In this document: in pieces, positions 9,561-18,124 of the stretch
How the letters are laid out: each line of letters starts with the position of its first letter
Position numbering within the stretch: the first letter of the stretch is position 1
Source: Nostoc commune NIES-4072
GTDB lineage: Bacteria > Cyanobacteriota > Cyanobacteriia > Cyanobacteriales > Nostocaceae
Reading direction: 5' to 3'
Assembly: GCF_003113895.1 (NCBI RefSeq)
Contig: NZ_BDUD01000001.1
Location: forward strand, 5,576,516 to 5,640,515
Length of the DNA: 64,000 bases
The notes under the pieces: generated by a model
What the model saw: the letters and a program-made list of their open reading frames with translations, nothing else
Database searches by the model: none
What the model was told of the DNA's origin: nothing
Translations under genes and position numbers: made by a program

Positions 9561-10790
9561 ATGGCACGCGCAAAGTTTGAAAGGAATAAACCCCACATTA
9601 ATATCGGTACAGTTGGCCACGTTGACCACGGTAAAACTACCTTGACAGCAGCCATCACCATGACCTTGGCAGCTATGGGTCAGGCTGTAGCTAAGGGCTA
9701 CGACCAAATTGATAATGCCCCAGAAGAAAAGGCACGGGGTATTACCATCAATACCGCTCACGTAGAGTATGAAACTGCAAATCGGCACTATGCTCACGTA
9801 GACTGTCCAGGACACGCTGACTATGTGAAGAACATGATCACCGGTGCTGCTCAGATGGATGGAGGTATCCTCGTAGTTGCTGCTACCGATGGCCCTATGC
9901 CTCAAACCCGCGAACACATCCTGTTGGCAAAACAGGTAGGCGTTCCCAGTCTGGTTGTCTTCTTGAACAAAGAAGATTTGATGGATGACCCAGAACTCTT
10001 GGAACTAGTAGAACTAGAACTTAGAGAACTGCTTTCAAGCTACGATTTCCCTGGCGATGATATCCCCATTATCAAAGGCTCTGGTCTGCAAGCTCTAGAA
10101 GCAATGACCAAGAATCCTAAGACTCAACGCGGTGAAAATCCGTGGGTAGACAAAATCTACGAATTGATGGATGCTGTAGATTCTTACATCCCCACTCCTG
10201 AGCGGGATGTTGATAAACCCTTCCTGATGGCTGTAGAAGACGTGTTCTCAATTACAGGTCGTGGTACTGTCGCCACTGGTCGGATTGAGCGGGGTGTAGT
10301 CAAAGTTGGCGATAACGTTGAACTAGTGGGTATCAGAGATACTCGCGCCACTACCGTAACTGGTATTGAGATGTTCAAGAAGAGTCTCGACCAAGGTATG
10401 GCTGGAGATAACGCTGGCGTACTACTCCGGGGTATCCAAAAGGCTGATATTGAACGGGGTATGGTCATTGCTAAACCTGGTTCGATTAAACCTCATAATG
10501 AATTTGAAGGTGAGGTTTATGTCTTAACAGAAAAAGAAGGTGGTCGTAAGACTCCATTTTTCGCTGGCTACCGTCCCCAGTTCTATGTGCGGACAACTGA
10601 TGTAACTGGTACCATCAAAGCTTACACCTCCGATGAAGGCAAAGAAGTAGAAATGGTGATGCCAGGCGATCGCATCAAGATGACAGTAGAATTGATCAAC
10701 GCGATCGCTATTGAACAAGGAATGCGCTTCGCTATCCGCGAAGGTGGTCGCACCATTGGTGCTGGTGTCGTTTCCAAAATTATCAAGTAG
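9561..10790 (+). CDS. tuf: Translation elongation factor Tu
   Basis: A 409-residue EF-Tu delivering aminoacyl-tRNA to the ribosome. [10 protein letters not shown] (P-loop), [12 protein letters not shown] (switch II) and NKED are present, and the protein ends in the usual [10 protein letters not shown]. It begins 24 bases after fusA with AAGGAAATGAG ahead of the ATG. A strong hairpin terminator follows at 10809-10850. Cyanobacterial EF-Tu is typically 409 residues, as here. Confidence 0.98.
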   Translation: MARAKFERNKPHINIGTVGHVDHGKTTLTAAITMTLAAMGQAVAKGYDQIDNAPEEKARGITINTAHVEYETANRHYAHVDCPGHADYVKNMITGAAQMDGGILVVAATDGPMPQTREHILLAKQVGVPSLVVFLNKEDLMDDPELLELVELELRELLSSYDFPGDDIPIIKGSGLQALEAMTKNPKTQRGENPWVDKIYELMDAVDSYIPTPERDVDKPFLMAVEDVFSITGRGTVATGRIERGVVKVGDNVELVGIRDTRATTVTGIEMFKKSLDQGMAGDNAGVLLRGIQKADIERGMVIAKPGSIKPHNEFEGEVYVLTEKEGGRKTPFFAGYRPQFYVRTTDVTGTIKAYTSDEGKEVEMVMPGDRIKMTVELINAIAIEQGMRFAIREGGRTIGAGVVSKIIK

Positions 10791-10808
10791 CACCTTTTCG
10801 CTCATAAC

Positions 10809-10856
10809 AAAGGAGCAGAGATGGTATTTATTGTGCCTCTCTGCTCCTTTCTCTTC
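10809..10856 (+). terminator. Strong intrinsic terminator after tuf
   Basis: A perfect 13-bp stem (10809-10821 with 10838-10850, AAAGGAGCAGAGA/TCTCTGCTCCTTT) with a 16-base loop, followed by CTCTTCCTTC. It sits between tuf and rpsJ, so rpsJ should receive only readthrough or have its own promoter. Confidence 0.8.
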
Positions 10857-10869
10857 CTTCTATTCTAGG

Positions 10870-10945
10870 TACTGGTGATTGGGGATTAGGGATTAGGTAT
10901 TAAGTTCCCAGTTCCCAGTCCCCAGTTCCTAGTCCCCATTCCCCT
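10870..10945. repeat. Short tandem repeats between tuf and rpsJ
   Basis: GATTGGGGATTAGGGATTAGG is followed by CAGTTCCCAGTCCCCAGTTCC-like units. This is the 7-base tandem repeat class common in filamentous cyanobacteria, placed between the tuf terminator and rpsJ. Confidence 0.6.
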
Positions 10946-10972
10946 AATTACGCAGAACCTGGAAAATTAAAG

Positions 10973-11290
10973 ATGGCAACTCTACAGCAGCAGAAAATTA
11001 GAATTCGCTTACAAGCTTTTGACCGACGCTTATTAGACACATCTTGCGAGAAGATTGTAGACACAGCTAACCGCACCAATGCTACAGCCGTAGGCCCAAT
11101 TCCTTTACCAACAAAACGCCGGATCTATTGTGTGCTGCGATCGCCTCACGTAGATAAAGATTCACGGGAACACTTTGAAACCCGTACTCATCGCCGGATT
11201 ATTGATATTTACCAGCCCTCTTCTAAGACTATTGATGCCCTGATGAAATTGGATCTACCATCAGGTGTAGATATCGAAGTCAAACTTTAA
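10973..11290 (+). CDS. rpsJ: 30S ribosomal protein S10
   Basis: A 105-residue S10 (NusE), a 30S head protein that also takes part in transcription antitermination. Family motifs include [33 protein letters not shown] and [13 protein letters not shown]. In cyanobacteria rpsJ commonly closes the str operon, as here. It is separated from tuf by a terminator and repeats. Confidence 0.98.
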   Translation: MATLQQQKIRIRLQAFDRRLLDTSCEKIVDTANRTNATAVGPIPLPTKRRIYCVLRSPHVDKDSREHFETRTHRRIIDIYQPSSKTIDALMKLDLPSGVDIEVKL

Positions 11291-11296
11291 TTTAGT

Positions 11297-11346
11297 TATT
11301 AGTCATTGGTCATTAGTCATTAGCAAAAGACAAAGGACAAATGACA
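11297..11346. repeat. GTCATTGGTCATTAG-type repeat
   Basis: Noncoding copy of the element found inside gltB at 55-122: tandem TAGTCATTGGTCATTAGTCAT, then AGCAAAAGACAAAGGACAAATGAC. It lies just after rpsJ. Confidence 0.65.
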
Positions 11347-11366
11347 TTAGTATAAGTTTTTACATT

Positions 11367-11397
11367 GCCCTGAATAAATATATCTCAGGGCTTTTAT
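11367..11397 (+). terminator. Intrinsic terminator after rpsJ
   Basis: Stem GCCCTGA (11367-11373) with TCAGGGC (11385-11391), followed by TTTTATTTA. It closes the str operon. Confidence 0.8.
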
Positions 11398-11487
11398 TTA
11401 GCTAGGAAACAAATGATAGAATGTAGATAAAGTACGGGAAAAGCAGAGAAAAGAAATTTTAAAGATTAAGTTTATACCAAGATAACA

Positions 11488-12135
11488 ATGACATCATCTT
11501 CTAAAATTGCAGTTCGTGAACTACCTCTGTTCCCGTTACCCGAAGTAGTTCTGTTTCCTACCAGACCATTGCCTCTGCACATCTTTGAATTTCGCTACCG
11601 AATCATGATGAACACGATTTTGGAGAGCGATCGCAGATTCGGTGTTTTGATGGTCGATCCTGTTAAAGGTACAATTGCAAACACTGGCTGCTGTGCAGAA
11701 ATCGTTCATCATCAACGGTTGCCAGATGATCGCATCAAGATGTTGGCTTTAGGGCAGCAAAGATTTCGGGTATTAGAATATGTTCGGGAAAAGCCATACC
11801 GCGTTGGCTTAGTTGAGTGGATTGAAGACCAACCACCGGCTAAAGATTTGCGACCTTTATCAACTGAGGTAGAACAACTACTGCGAGATGTTGTGCGTCT
11901 ATCAGCCAAATTAACCGAACAAAATATCGAACTGCCAGAAGATTTGCCTGACCTACCAACAGAGTTATCTTATTGGGTAGCGAGTAATCTTTATGGTGTA
12001 GCCGCAGAGCAACAATTATTGTTAGAAATGCAAGATACTGCAACTCGTCTTGAGCGGGAAGCGGAAATTTTAACCTCTACTCGGAATCACTTAGCCGCTC
12101 GTTCTGTTCTTAAAGACACGTTTAATGAAAAGTGA
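11488..12135 (+). CDS. LON N-terminal (substrate-binding) domain protein
   Basis: A 215-residue protein consisting of the Lon N-terminal PUA-like domain without an ATPase or protease domain. ELPLFPLPEVVLFPTRPLPLH and FRYRIMM are the family opening, followed by GCCAEIVHHQRLPDDRIKML and LGQQRFRVLEY. Stand-alone LON-N proteins (COG2802) are widespread, and their role in protein quality control is inferred rather than proven. The C-terminus is helical and charged. The gene is monocistronic and convergent with pheA. Confidence 0.88.
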   Translation: MTSSSKIAVRELPLFPLPEVVLFPTRPLPLHIFEFRYRIMMNTILESDRRFGVLMVDPVKGTIANTGCCAEIVHHQRLPDDRIKMLALGQQRFRVLEYVREKPYRVGLVEWIEDQPPAKDLRPLSTEVEQLLRDVVRLSAKLTEQNIELPEDLPDLPTELSYWVASNLYGVAAEQQLLLEMQDTATRLEREAEILTSTRNHLAARSVLKDTFNEK

Positions 12136-12295
12136 GGAGAGACGCGATTAATCGCGTCTGTACAAGAGTGAGGAGTGAGGAGTTAGGAATAAATAACAAA
12201 AAATAAAAGATTGGCAACTTATAATTTATATTCCCTATCTGATAATTAATAACTGATAACTCCTAACTCTTAACTAATTAATAACTCCTAACTTA
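12136..12295. repeat. Palindromic repeat plus short tandem repeats
   Basis: A perfect 20-bp palindrome AGACGCGATTAATCGCGTCT at 12140-12159 is flanked by GGAG and GTACAA. The same 30-base block occurs at 19035-19064 inside a coding sequence. It is followed by GAGTGAGGAGTGAGGAGTTAG and TAACTCCTAACTCTTAACT units up to the pheA stop. Confidence 0.75.
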
Positions 12296-13171
12296 TAAAG
12301 TAGCAGCGCTGATCGGCAAAACATTGTAAGTGCCAAGAATTTTTAAAATTTCTGTGTGCATAGTTAATTCTGCTAAAGCAGATTGCATTTGTGCTTCCTT
12401 AGCATCCGCTTCTAAATCCATGAAAAACAAGTATTCGCCTAGCGATCGCTTTGTCGGACGAGATTCAATCCGGCTGAGGTTAATTCCTCGTTGAGCAAAT
12501 ATTTGCAAAGGTTTGAGCAATGCTCCGGGTGTGTTGGCAGGCATACTAAAAGCCAGTGATGTGTGACTGGTAGACACTTTTGATGGCTGATATTCAGCGA
12601 TCGCTTCACCCTGACTTACTACCCAAAAACGAGTACAGTTTTCTGGATAGTCGTTGATGCCACTAGCAAGGATCGGCAGGTTGTAGAGTTGAGCTGCTCT
12701 ACTAGAAGCGATCGCTGCTGTTGTTGTCTCTTGCTCCAATCGCTGTAACGCCTCGGTTGTAGAATTGCTGGGAATAATCTGTACACTCGGCAGAAACCGC
12801 CCTAACCATCCCTGACATTGTGCCAAAGCTTGCGGGTGAGAGTAAACAGTTTTAATTTTATCTAAGCTAGACGCGCAAGAAATTAACGTATGGACAATAG
12901 GTAATACTAAGGCTAGCTGAATTTGCAAACTGTCCAACTGCCACAGTGTATCTAGTGTCATAGTCACACTCCCTTCAATAGAATTTTCCACTGGCACAAC
13001 AGCCATGTGGGCTTTACCATCAGCAACGGCGTGCAGTGATTGGGCGATGGTGGGATAGGGACATAAACTAGCTTCAACTCCCGTACTTTTAGTTAGCCAG
13101 TTGGCATAAAAAACAGTTGCTTGTTCTGTATAGGTGCCGGGAGGCCCTAAATGTGCGATCAATAAAGTCAT
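12293..13171 (-). CDS. pheA: Prephenate dehydratase
   Basis: A 292-residue monofunctional prephenate dehydratase, converting prephenate to phenylpyruvate for phenylalanine synthesis. The catalytic domain begins IAHLGPPGTYTEQA and carries VVPVENSIEGSV and the catalytic NCTRFWVVS (the TRF motif). The C-terminal ACT domain (about 205-285) has the ESRP motif (RIESRPTKRSLGEYLFFMDL) that binds phenylalanine for feedback inhibition. It ends amid repeats, convergent with the LON-domain gene. Confidence 0.96.
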   Translation of the reverse strand: MTLLIAHLGPPGTYTEQATVFYANWLTKSTGVEASLCPYPTIAQSLHAVADGKAHMAVVPVENSIEGSVTMTLDTLWQLDSLQIQLALVLPIVHTLISCASSLDKIKTVYSHPQALAQCQGWLGRFLPSVQIIPSNSTTEALQRLEQETTTAAIASSRAAQLYNLPILASGINDYPENCTRFWVVSQGEAIAEYQPSKVSTSHTSLAFSMPANTPGALLKPLQIFAQRGINLSRIESRPTKRSLGEYLFFMDLEADAKEAQMQSALAELTMHTEILKILGTYNVLPISAATL

Positions 13172-13396
13172 GTGTTTATTAGTTATCTGTTCAATTTATA
13201 GACTATATCGTTAGTAAACCCAGCCTTTCTTTATTAACCAACAATATTGCTTTAATTTGATTTATTTAATTACATACTGCTTTTGTAGGTAATGTAATTA
13301 TACAGTTTGTACCTGTACAACAATGTGGTTACTTGACTAACTAGAGCAAATGTACTAGCTTAACTTCAGTGGTTGTTTCAGTGAGAAATAAAGATT

Positions 13397-13783
13397 ATGA
13401 AGTTCTCTTACACAATTCTTTATGTAAAGGATGTTGTCCAATCGGTCGCTTTTTATGAAAAGGCATTTGGTCTGAAACAACAGTTTATTCATGAGAGCGA
13501 ACAATACGCCGAGATGGAAACGGGTGGAACAACTCTTGCTTTCGCCTCAAATGAACTTGCAAAATCTAACCTTCCCCAAGGATTCCAAGAAAACAGTCTA
13601 TTAAATCTACCTGCTGGTATTGAGGTTGGTTTTCTAACAGACGATATAGTAGCAGCTTTGTCGCGTGCCATAGAAGGTGGTGCTGTGGTTGTTGCAGATG
13701 CCAAAGTTAAGCCTTGGGGACAAACAGTGGCTTATGTCCGTGATTTGGATGGAATTCTTGTTGAAATTGCTAGTTCAATGTAA
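13397..13783 (+). CDS. VOC-family (glyoxalase/bleomycin-resistance fold) protein
   Basis: A 128-residue single VOC domain of paired beta-alpha-beta-beta-beta modules. FSYTILYVKDVVQSVAFYEKA and a C-terminal GQTVAYVRDLDGILVEIAS match dioxygenase/glyoxalase-like members. Substrate and metal use cannot be read from the sequence. The gene is single, on the plus strand, between pheA and the DUF1997 gene. Confident as to fold, not function. Confidence 0.85.
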   Translation: MKFSYTILYVKDVVQSVAFYEKAFGLKQQFIHESEQYAEMETGGTTLAFASNELAKSNLPQGFQENSLLNLPAGIEVGFLTDDIVAALSRAIEGGAVVVADAKVKPWGQTVAYVRDLDGILVEIASSM

Positions 13784-13854
13784 TCTAAATTAAAAAAATA
13801 AACATAATAAATTAATCAATAATAAAAGTATCAAACAATTACTTCCTTCAATTC

Positions 13855-14442
13855 ATGGCTACCAAGTTTACTGCCTCCCAATCAGTGGAAATCGCTGTTC
13901 CAGAGCAGCCTATTCCCATTCAGCACTACTTGCGCCAACCTCAACGTCTAGTTAAGGCCTTGGCTGACAACAGTAGAATTGAGCAGCTTTCTGAGGAAGT
14001 ATTTCGTTTGAAAATGCGTCCGTTAAGTTTTATGTCATTGAGTATTCAACCTACTGTAGACATGAGAGTTTGGGCAGAATCAAATGGAATAATTAATTTG
14101 CGATCGCTAGGCTGTGAAATCCTGGGCTTCGAGTATATTAACCAGCGTTTTGCTCTCAATTTAAAAGGACATTTGTCTCCCAAAGAGTTAAGCACTGGCA
14201 CTCGCCTGCAAGGAAGGGCTGATTTAGAAGTGCTGGTGGATTTGCCACCGCCATTTTCTTTCACTCCCAAGCCGATTTTAGAAGCTACTGGCAATGCTTT
14301 GCTCAAAAGCGTATTGTTATCTGTCAAGCAACGGTTATTAAATCAACTTTTGGCGGATTATCGTTACTGGGTGATATCACAAACCAAAGATAGAGGACTT
14401 AGCGGTAACAGTACTGAATTGCCAATCCTGAATGCTGAGTAA
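13855..14442 (+). CDS. DUF1997 domain protein
   Basis: A 195-residue soluble protein matching the DUF1997 family, which is found in cyanobacteria and plastids. The pattern includes FRLKMRPLSFMSLSIQPTV and GRADLEVLVDLPPPFSFTP. The fold is probably lipid- or ligand-binding, but no biochemical function is established. It converges on rnhB, with its stop only eight bases from that of rnhB. Confidence 0.75.
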   Translation: MATKFTASQSVEIAVPEQPIPIQHYLRQPQRLVKALADNSRIEQLSEEVFRLKMRPLSFMSLSIQPTVDMRVWAESNGIINLRSLGCEILGFEYINQRFALNLKGHLSPKELSTGTRLQGRADLEVLVDLPPPFSFTPKPILEATGNALLKSVLLSVKQRLLNQLLADYRYWVISQTKDRGLSGNSTELPILNAE

Positions 14443-14450
14443 TTATTTAA

Positions 14451-15107
14451 TCACTCAGGGTTCAGAATTTTGATTTGGCAAGGACGAAAAGACTGACGAT
14501 GTAAGGGCGAGGGCCCATATTGTTGCAGAGCCAGCAAATGCTGCTGGCTACCATAACCCTTGTTACACTCCAGGTTGTACATAGGGTATTTTAATGCTAG
14601 ACGCAGTACCAGATCGTCACGCCAAACCTTGGCAACAATACTAGCAGAGGCAATGGCAAGCGATCGCTCGTCCCCCTTAATTATTGTTTGTTGCGGCAAT
14701 AGTAAGTCTTTGATTAACTGATTACCATCAACCAGGCAGAGTGCAGGCTGTATCTTTAACTTCAGCACAGCCCGCTTCATTGCTAACAGCGTCGCTTGCA
14801 AAATATTTATCTTGTCAATTTCAGCAGTCGAAGCAAACCCAATTTTCCAGTCTATAGCCAGCTCACAAATTTGGTGTGCTAGCTGAGTTCTACGAGAACT
14901 AGATAACTTTTTACTATCTTTGATTTTAGCTGCCATTAGTATTGGCAAAGCATGATCTGGCAGGATCACTGCTGCCGCCACCACAGGGCCAAATAGAGCG
15001 CCTCGCCCTACTTCATCCACACCTGCAACCAACCCTGGAATCCCTGACAAGGTAGAAAACTCTAGCCAATTGGATTGTTCCAAGGGCGTTGGCGACGTTT
15101 CTACCAT
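14451..15107 (-). CDS. rnhB: Ribonuclease HII
   Basis: A 218-residue RNase HII, which removes ribonucleotides and RNA primers from DNA. AGVDEVGRGALFGPVVAAAV holds the first catalytic Asp and Glu, KIKDSKKLS follows, LVDGNQ holds a further Asp, and KGDERSLAIASASIVAKVWRD completes the active-site region. It starts eight bases downstream of the RNase E stop on the same strand, so the two nucleases are probably co-transcribed. Confidence 0.95.
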   Translation of the reverse strand: MVETSPTPLEQSNWLEFSTLSGIPGLVAGVDEVGRGALFGPVVAAAVILPDHALPILMAAKIKDSKKLSSSRRTQLAHQICELAIDWKIGFASTAEIDKINILQATLLAMKRAVLKLKIQPALCLVDGNQLIKDLLLPQQTIIKGDERSLAIASASIVAKVWRDDLVLRLALKYPMYNLECNKGYGSQQHLLALQQYGPSPLHRQSFRPCQIKILNPE

Positions 15108-15115
15108 AAAGCAAA

Positions 15116-17266
15116 TTAATTATCCTCGATGGCTGAGGAACGACGGCGGCGGCGACGGCTAGCAGTGGCGGCGCTGTTGGCATCACTTTCATCTTCGTTG
15201 GCGGAAGCTTTCGCAGACAAACTACTCGTTGGGCTAGCAGTCAACTCAGATGGTTCAGTTGTCTCTTCTATCAAAGGTTTTGGTTCTGGCTCAATAACTT
15301 TTGGTATTGGTATTTTGCTTGGGATTATTTCAGGTGTTGCTTTTTGGACAATAGTTGATTCTGAGGTTGATTCAATTGGAGTCGTTGGCTTTTGACCAGG
15401 TTGAATCACGTTAATAATCACAGACTTGGGATTTTTAACCTCTTGCTCTAACTTCACCAAAGGAGATATTCCCATCAAGGCAAAGATATCCTGTTCCTGG
15501 AGGCTCATTTCTACAGTTCTAATCTCCGGTGGTTCTACCACTGGTTTGACTGGCTCTGCCTTGATAATTTTAGCGCGTTCTACAGTCCGATCTATAGTGC
15601 GATCTACTACAGTGCGCTCTACTCTTTCACTCCAACCTGGTTTACCAAGGGTGGGTGAGGGAATCTCTGGTGCAACTCCTAGTTCTGGTTCAATATCAAG
15701 GTCTAAGTCTGGCTCGTTAACAAAAGCCAGTGGATTGGCTACAACCCTAGCTTCATCTTTCCCGTTTAACCCATTGATGGCAATTCGACTGCGACGAGTG
15801 CGGGTACGACGCTTATTATCATTAAGGTCTTGATAACTAGGATGATTGATCAGATTTAAGTTCCCCGATTCTAGGTCGCCCTCAAATGCTTCTGAAAATC
15901 CATCATAGGTTTCTCGTGGTTCTGGGATGCGCGCAGCAGGCTGACGTGGTTCTCGGTGAGGCAGGGGGGATACAAAACGCTCACGTTCACGGTCTAGTGT
16001 TTCTGCTGGTATTGGTAATCGGTTTTCGATTTCTCCAGGCAGACGCACAGTATGTCCTAAACCGCCACAAGTGGGACAAGTTTCACCAAACAATTCGTAA
16101 ATGTTTTGACCTTGGCGTTTGCGGGTTAGTTCTACTAAACCCAGTTCGGTTAATTGGGCAATCTGCGGACGAGCTTTATCTGCTTTGAGTGCTTTATTAA
16201 AGTGTTCAAGAACTTGCAGTTGATCGCGTCGTGATTCCATATCAATAAAATCAACAACGATCACCCCAGCGATATTTCGTAGACGCAACTGGCGAGCAAT
16301 TTCTGTTGCAGCTTCGCAGTTTGTCCACAAAACTGTTTCTCTAGCTGTTGCCGATCGCGTGAAGGAACCTGAGTTAACATCAATTACGGTTAATGCCTCT
16401 GTCGGCTCAATGATGATGTAGCCTCCAGAAGGTAGGTCTACTCTCGGTTTGAGGGCTTCTCGAATGGCGGCAGTGATGCGGAAATATTCTAAAATTGGAG
16501 AGCGATCGCGGTGATGGTCAATTAACAATCCCTGCGGTGTTTGACCTCCACTCCAGTTCTGCAAGTACTGTTTGACGCGCTTCAAGCCAGTACTAGAATC
16601 CACGACAATCCGATTTACATCCGCGCCGTACATATCCCGCAATACGCGCTGAATGAAATCATCGTCCCGGTTGAGTAGTGCTGGGGCACGGGTGGAATGC
16701 GCTTCCTGCTGAATGGCTTCCCATTGCTTTTGCAGCAATTCCAAATCTTCCATAATTGCTTCTTCGGGTTTGCCTTCTGCTTCTGTACGCACAAGCAAAC
16801 CCATTCCCGCCGGTTTGACCAAAATTGCTAGTGCCCGCAAGCGGTTACGCTCACTTTCACTTTTAATCCGTCGGGATAAATTTACACCTCTACCATAAGG
16901 CATCAGTACTACGTAGCGTCCGGGCAAAGTAATGTTACCCGTCAGCCGGGGGCCTTTTGTCCCCGTTGGCTCTTTCATTACTTGCACCAAGACTTTCTGC
17001 TGTGGTGCTAGTAGTTCTGTAATTGCTGCTGCGGTGCGCTTTAGCTTCAGTGGCCCTAAGTCGGTGACATGAATAAAACCGTTGCGCTCTGGGTCGCCAA
17101 TATTGACAAAAGCCGCATCTATCCCAGGCAATACGTTTTCTACTACTCCTAAGTAGATATCACCTATTTGGTGATGACCCGTAGCAACAACTAGTTCCTG
17201 TATTTGATCTTCAGAAAAAACAGCAGCAATTTGGTGCTGCTCCGCGATGATAATTTGTTTTGGCAT
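15116..17266 (-). CDS. rne: Ribonuclease E/G
   Basis: A 716-residue cyanobacterial RNase E, the main endonuclease of mRNA decay and rRNA processing. The N-terminal S1 domain (about 35-120) includes GDIYLGVVENVLPGIDAAFVN. The catalytic DNase I-like region contains TVIDVNSGSF and VVDFIDM with the Mg-binding aspartates. The Zn-link CPTCGGLGHT is at about residues 410-419. The C-terminal 290 residues are low-complexity and acidic, and end in an arginine cluster (ASRRRRRRSSAIEDN). In cyanobacteria this tail is known to recruit PNPase. The long noncoding region upstream (17267-18124) probably includes a regulatory 5' UTR. Confidence 0.95.
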   Translation of the reverse strand: MPKQIIIAEQHQIAAVFSEDQIQELVVATGHHQIGDIYLGVVENVLPGIDAAFVNIGDPERNGFIHVTDLGPLKLKRTAAAITELLAPQQKVLVQVMKEPTGTKGPRLTGNITLPGRYVVLMPYGRGVNLSRRIKSESERNRLRALAILVKPAGMGLLVRTEAEGKPEEAIMEDLELLQKQWEAIQQEAHSTRAPALLNRDDDFIQRVLRDMYGADVNRIVVDSSTGLKRVKQYLQNWSGGQTPQGLLIDHHRDRSPILEYFRITAAIREALKPRVDLPSGGYIIIEPTEALTVIDVNSGSFTRSATARETVLWTNCEAATEIARQLRLRNIAGVIVVDFIDMESRRDQLQVLEHFNKALKADKARPQIAQLTELGLVELTRKRQGQNIYELFGETCPTCGGLGHTVRLPGEIENRLPIPAETLDRERERFVSPLPHREPRQPAARIPEPRETYDGFSEAFEGDLESGNLNLINHPSYQDLNDNKRRTRTRRSRIAINGLNGKDEARVVANPLAFVNEPDLDLDIEPELGVAPEIPSPTLGKPGWSERVERTVVDRTIDRTVERAKIIKAEPVKPVVEPPEIRTVEMSLQEQDIFALMGISPLVKLEQEVKNPKSVIINVIQPGQKPTTPIESTSESTIVQKATPEIIPSKIPIPKVIEPEPKPLIEETTEPSELTASPTSSLSAKASANEDESDANSAATASRRRRRRSSAIEDN

Positions 17267-18124
17267 TCAATTTCCTCAAAATTGGCAGCACCAATAGGTT
17301 ATGGAGGTTTGTTATACCTTTGTTGCCCCTGCAACCCTCAAAAGGTGCTACTGATAATAAAAATCGCAAACCTGAGCTTCTAAATTAAATAGCTATTGGC
17401 GCTCTTAAGAGCATTTTTACGGCGGATTATTCCAGAACGGTTGCATGTTTAAGCAATTAAATCAACCATCCGTGGTTGATTTGTGATGCAATACCCTCAA
17501 TAAAGAGAGTTCTGAGTTAAAAGTTCTGAATCCTGAGTGAGTTTTTAACTCAGGAAGCTTTATTCGAGAGTAACCTACTGATGTCGTTAAGAAAAAGAAA
17601 CTATTTCTATTTTCCATTCCCCGGATTTCTCCTTAGGGTTTTACTCAGCAACGTCAGCTGCTACCCTACTTTAAGCCGCGTTTTGCGCGTCTCGTGAACG
17701 TCTGCAAATTTGGCCTAACCGATGAGCAGTTGTTTAACCTACGGGAACGCCAAAGGCGAACAACTCTAGAAAAGTAGCTCACTAGCTCTTTGGCACTACT
17801 GGGGATTAAACATTCAGCAGCTGTTTAAAAAGCATGGATTTAGAGAATCTAAGCGAACCTGCTGTTAGTTACTGATTCACAAGGTAGCTATAGAGAGTGT
17901 GTGTGTTCTTTAATCTGCCTCAGTTTGTCTGGGATAAAATCCTAGAATTTGCACTCTACTAATATCTTTGCTTTCGCCCCCTGAACACCAGGGTAGTGAA
18001 CCAGCTAAATTCAATGCAGCGCCAGAAAATTTCTCTTCACCCCATTCTAACGCAACCTTGCTAAAAATCAATTCCAACGATATAGCCACATTAGGACAAC
18101 TACTAGCAAGCTGCCCTAAAGGGA
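17267..18124 (-). promoter_or_regulatory. Long leader/intergenic region of rne
   Basis: About 860 bases separate rne from the radical SAM gene transcribed toward it. I see no gene. A short plus-strand frame at 17968 overlaps the neighbouring gene and has no support. The region contains hairpin-forming sequence such as CCTGAGT/ACTCAGG at 17532-17554. RNase E genes often have long autoregulatory 5' UTRs, so such a leader is inferred here. Confidence 0.4.

Noticed and set aside
15129..16188. Plus-strand frames opposite rne
   Set aside because: Low-complexity translations of the antisense of the RNase E tail; the minus-strand gene explains the sequence.
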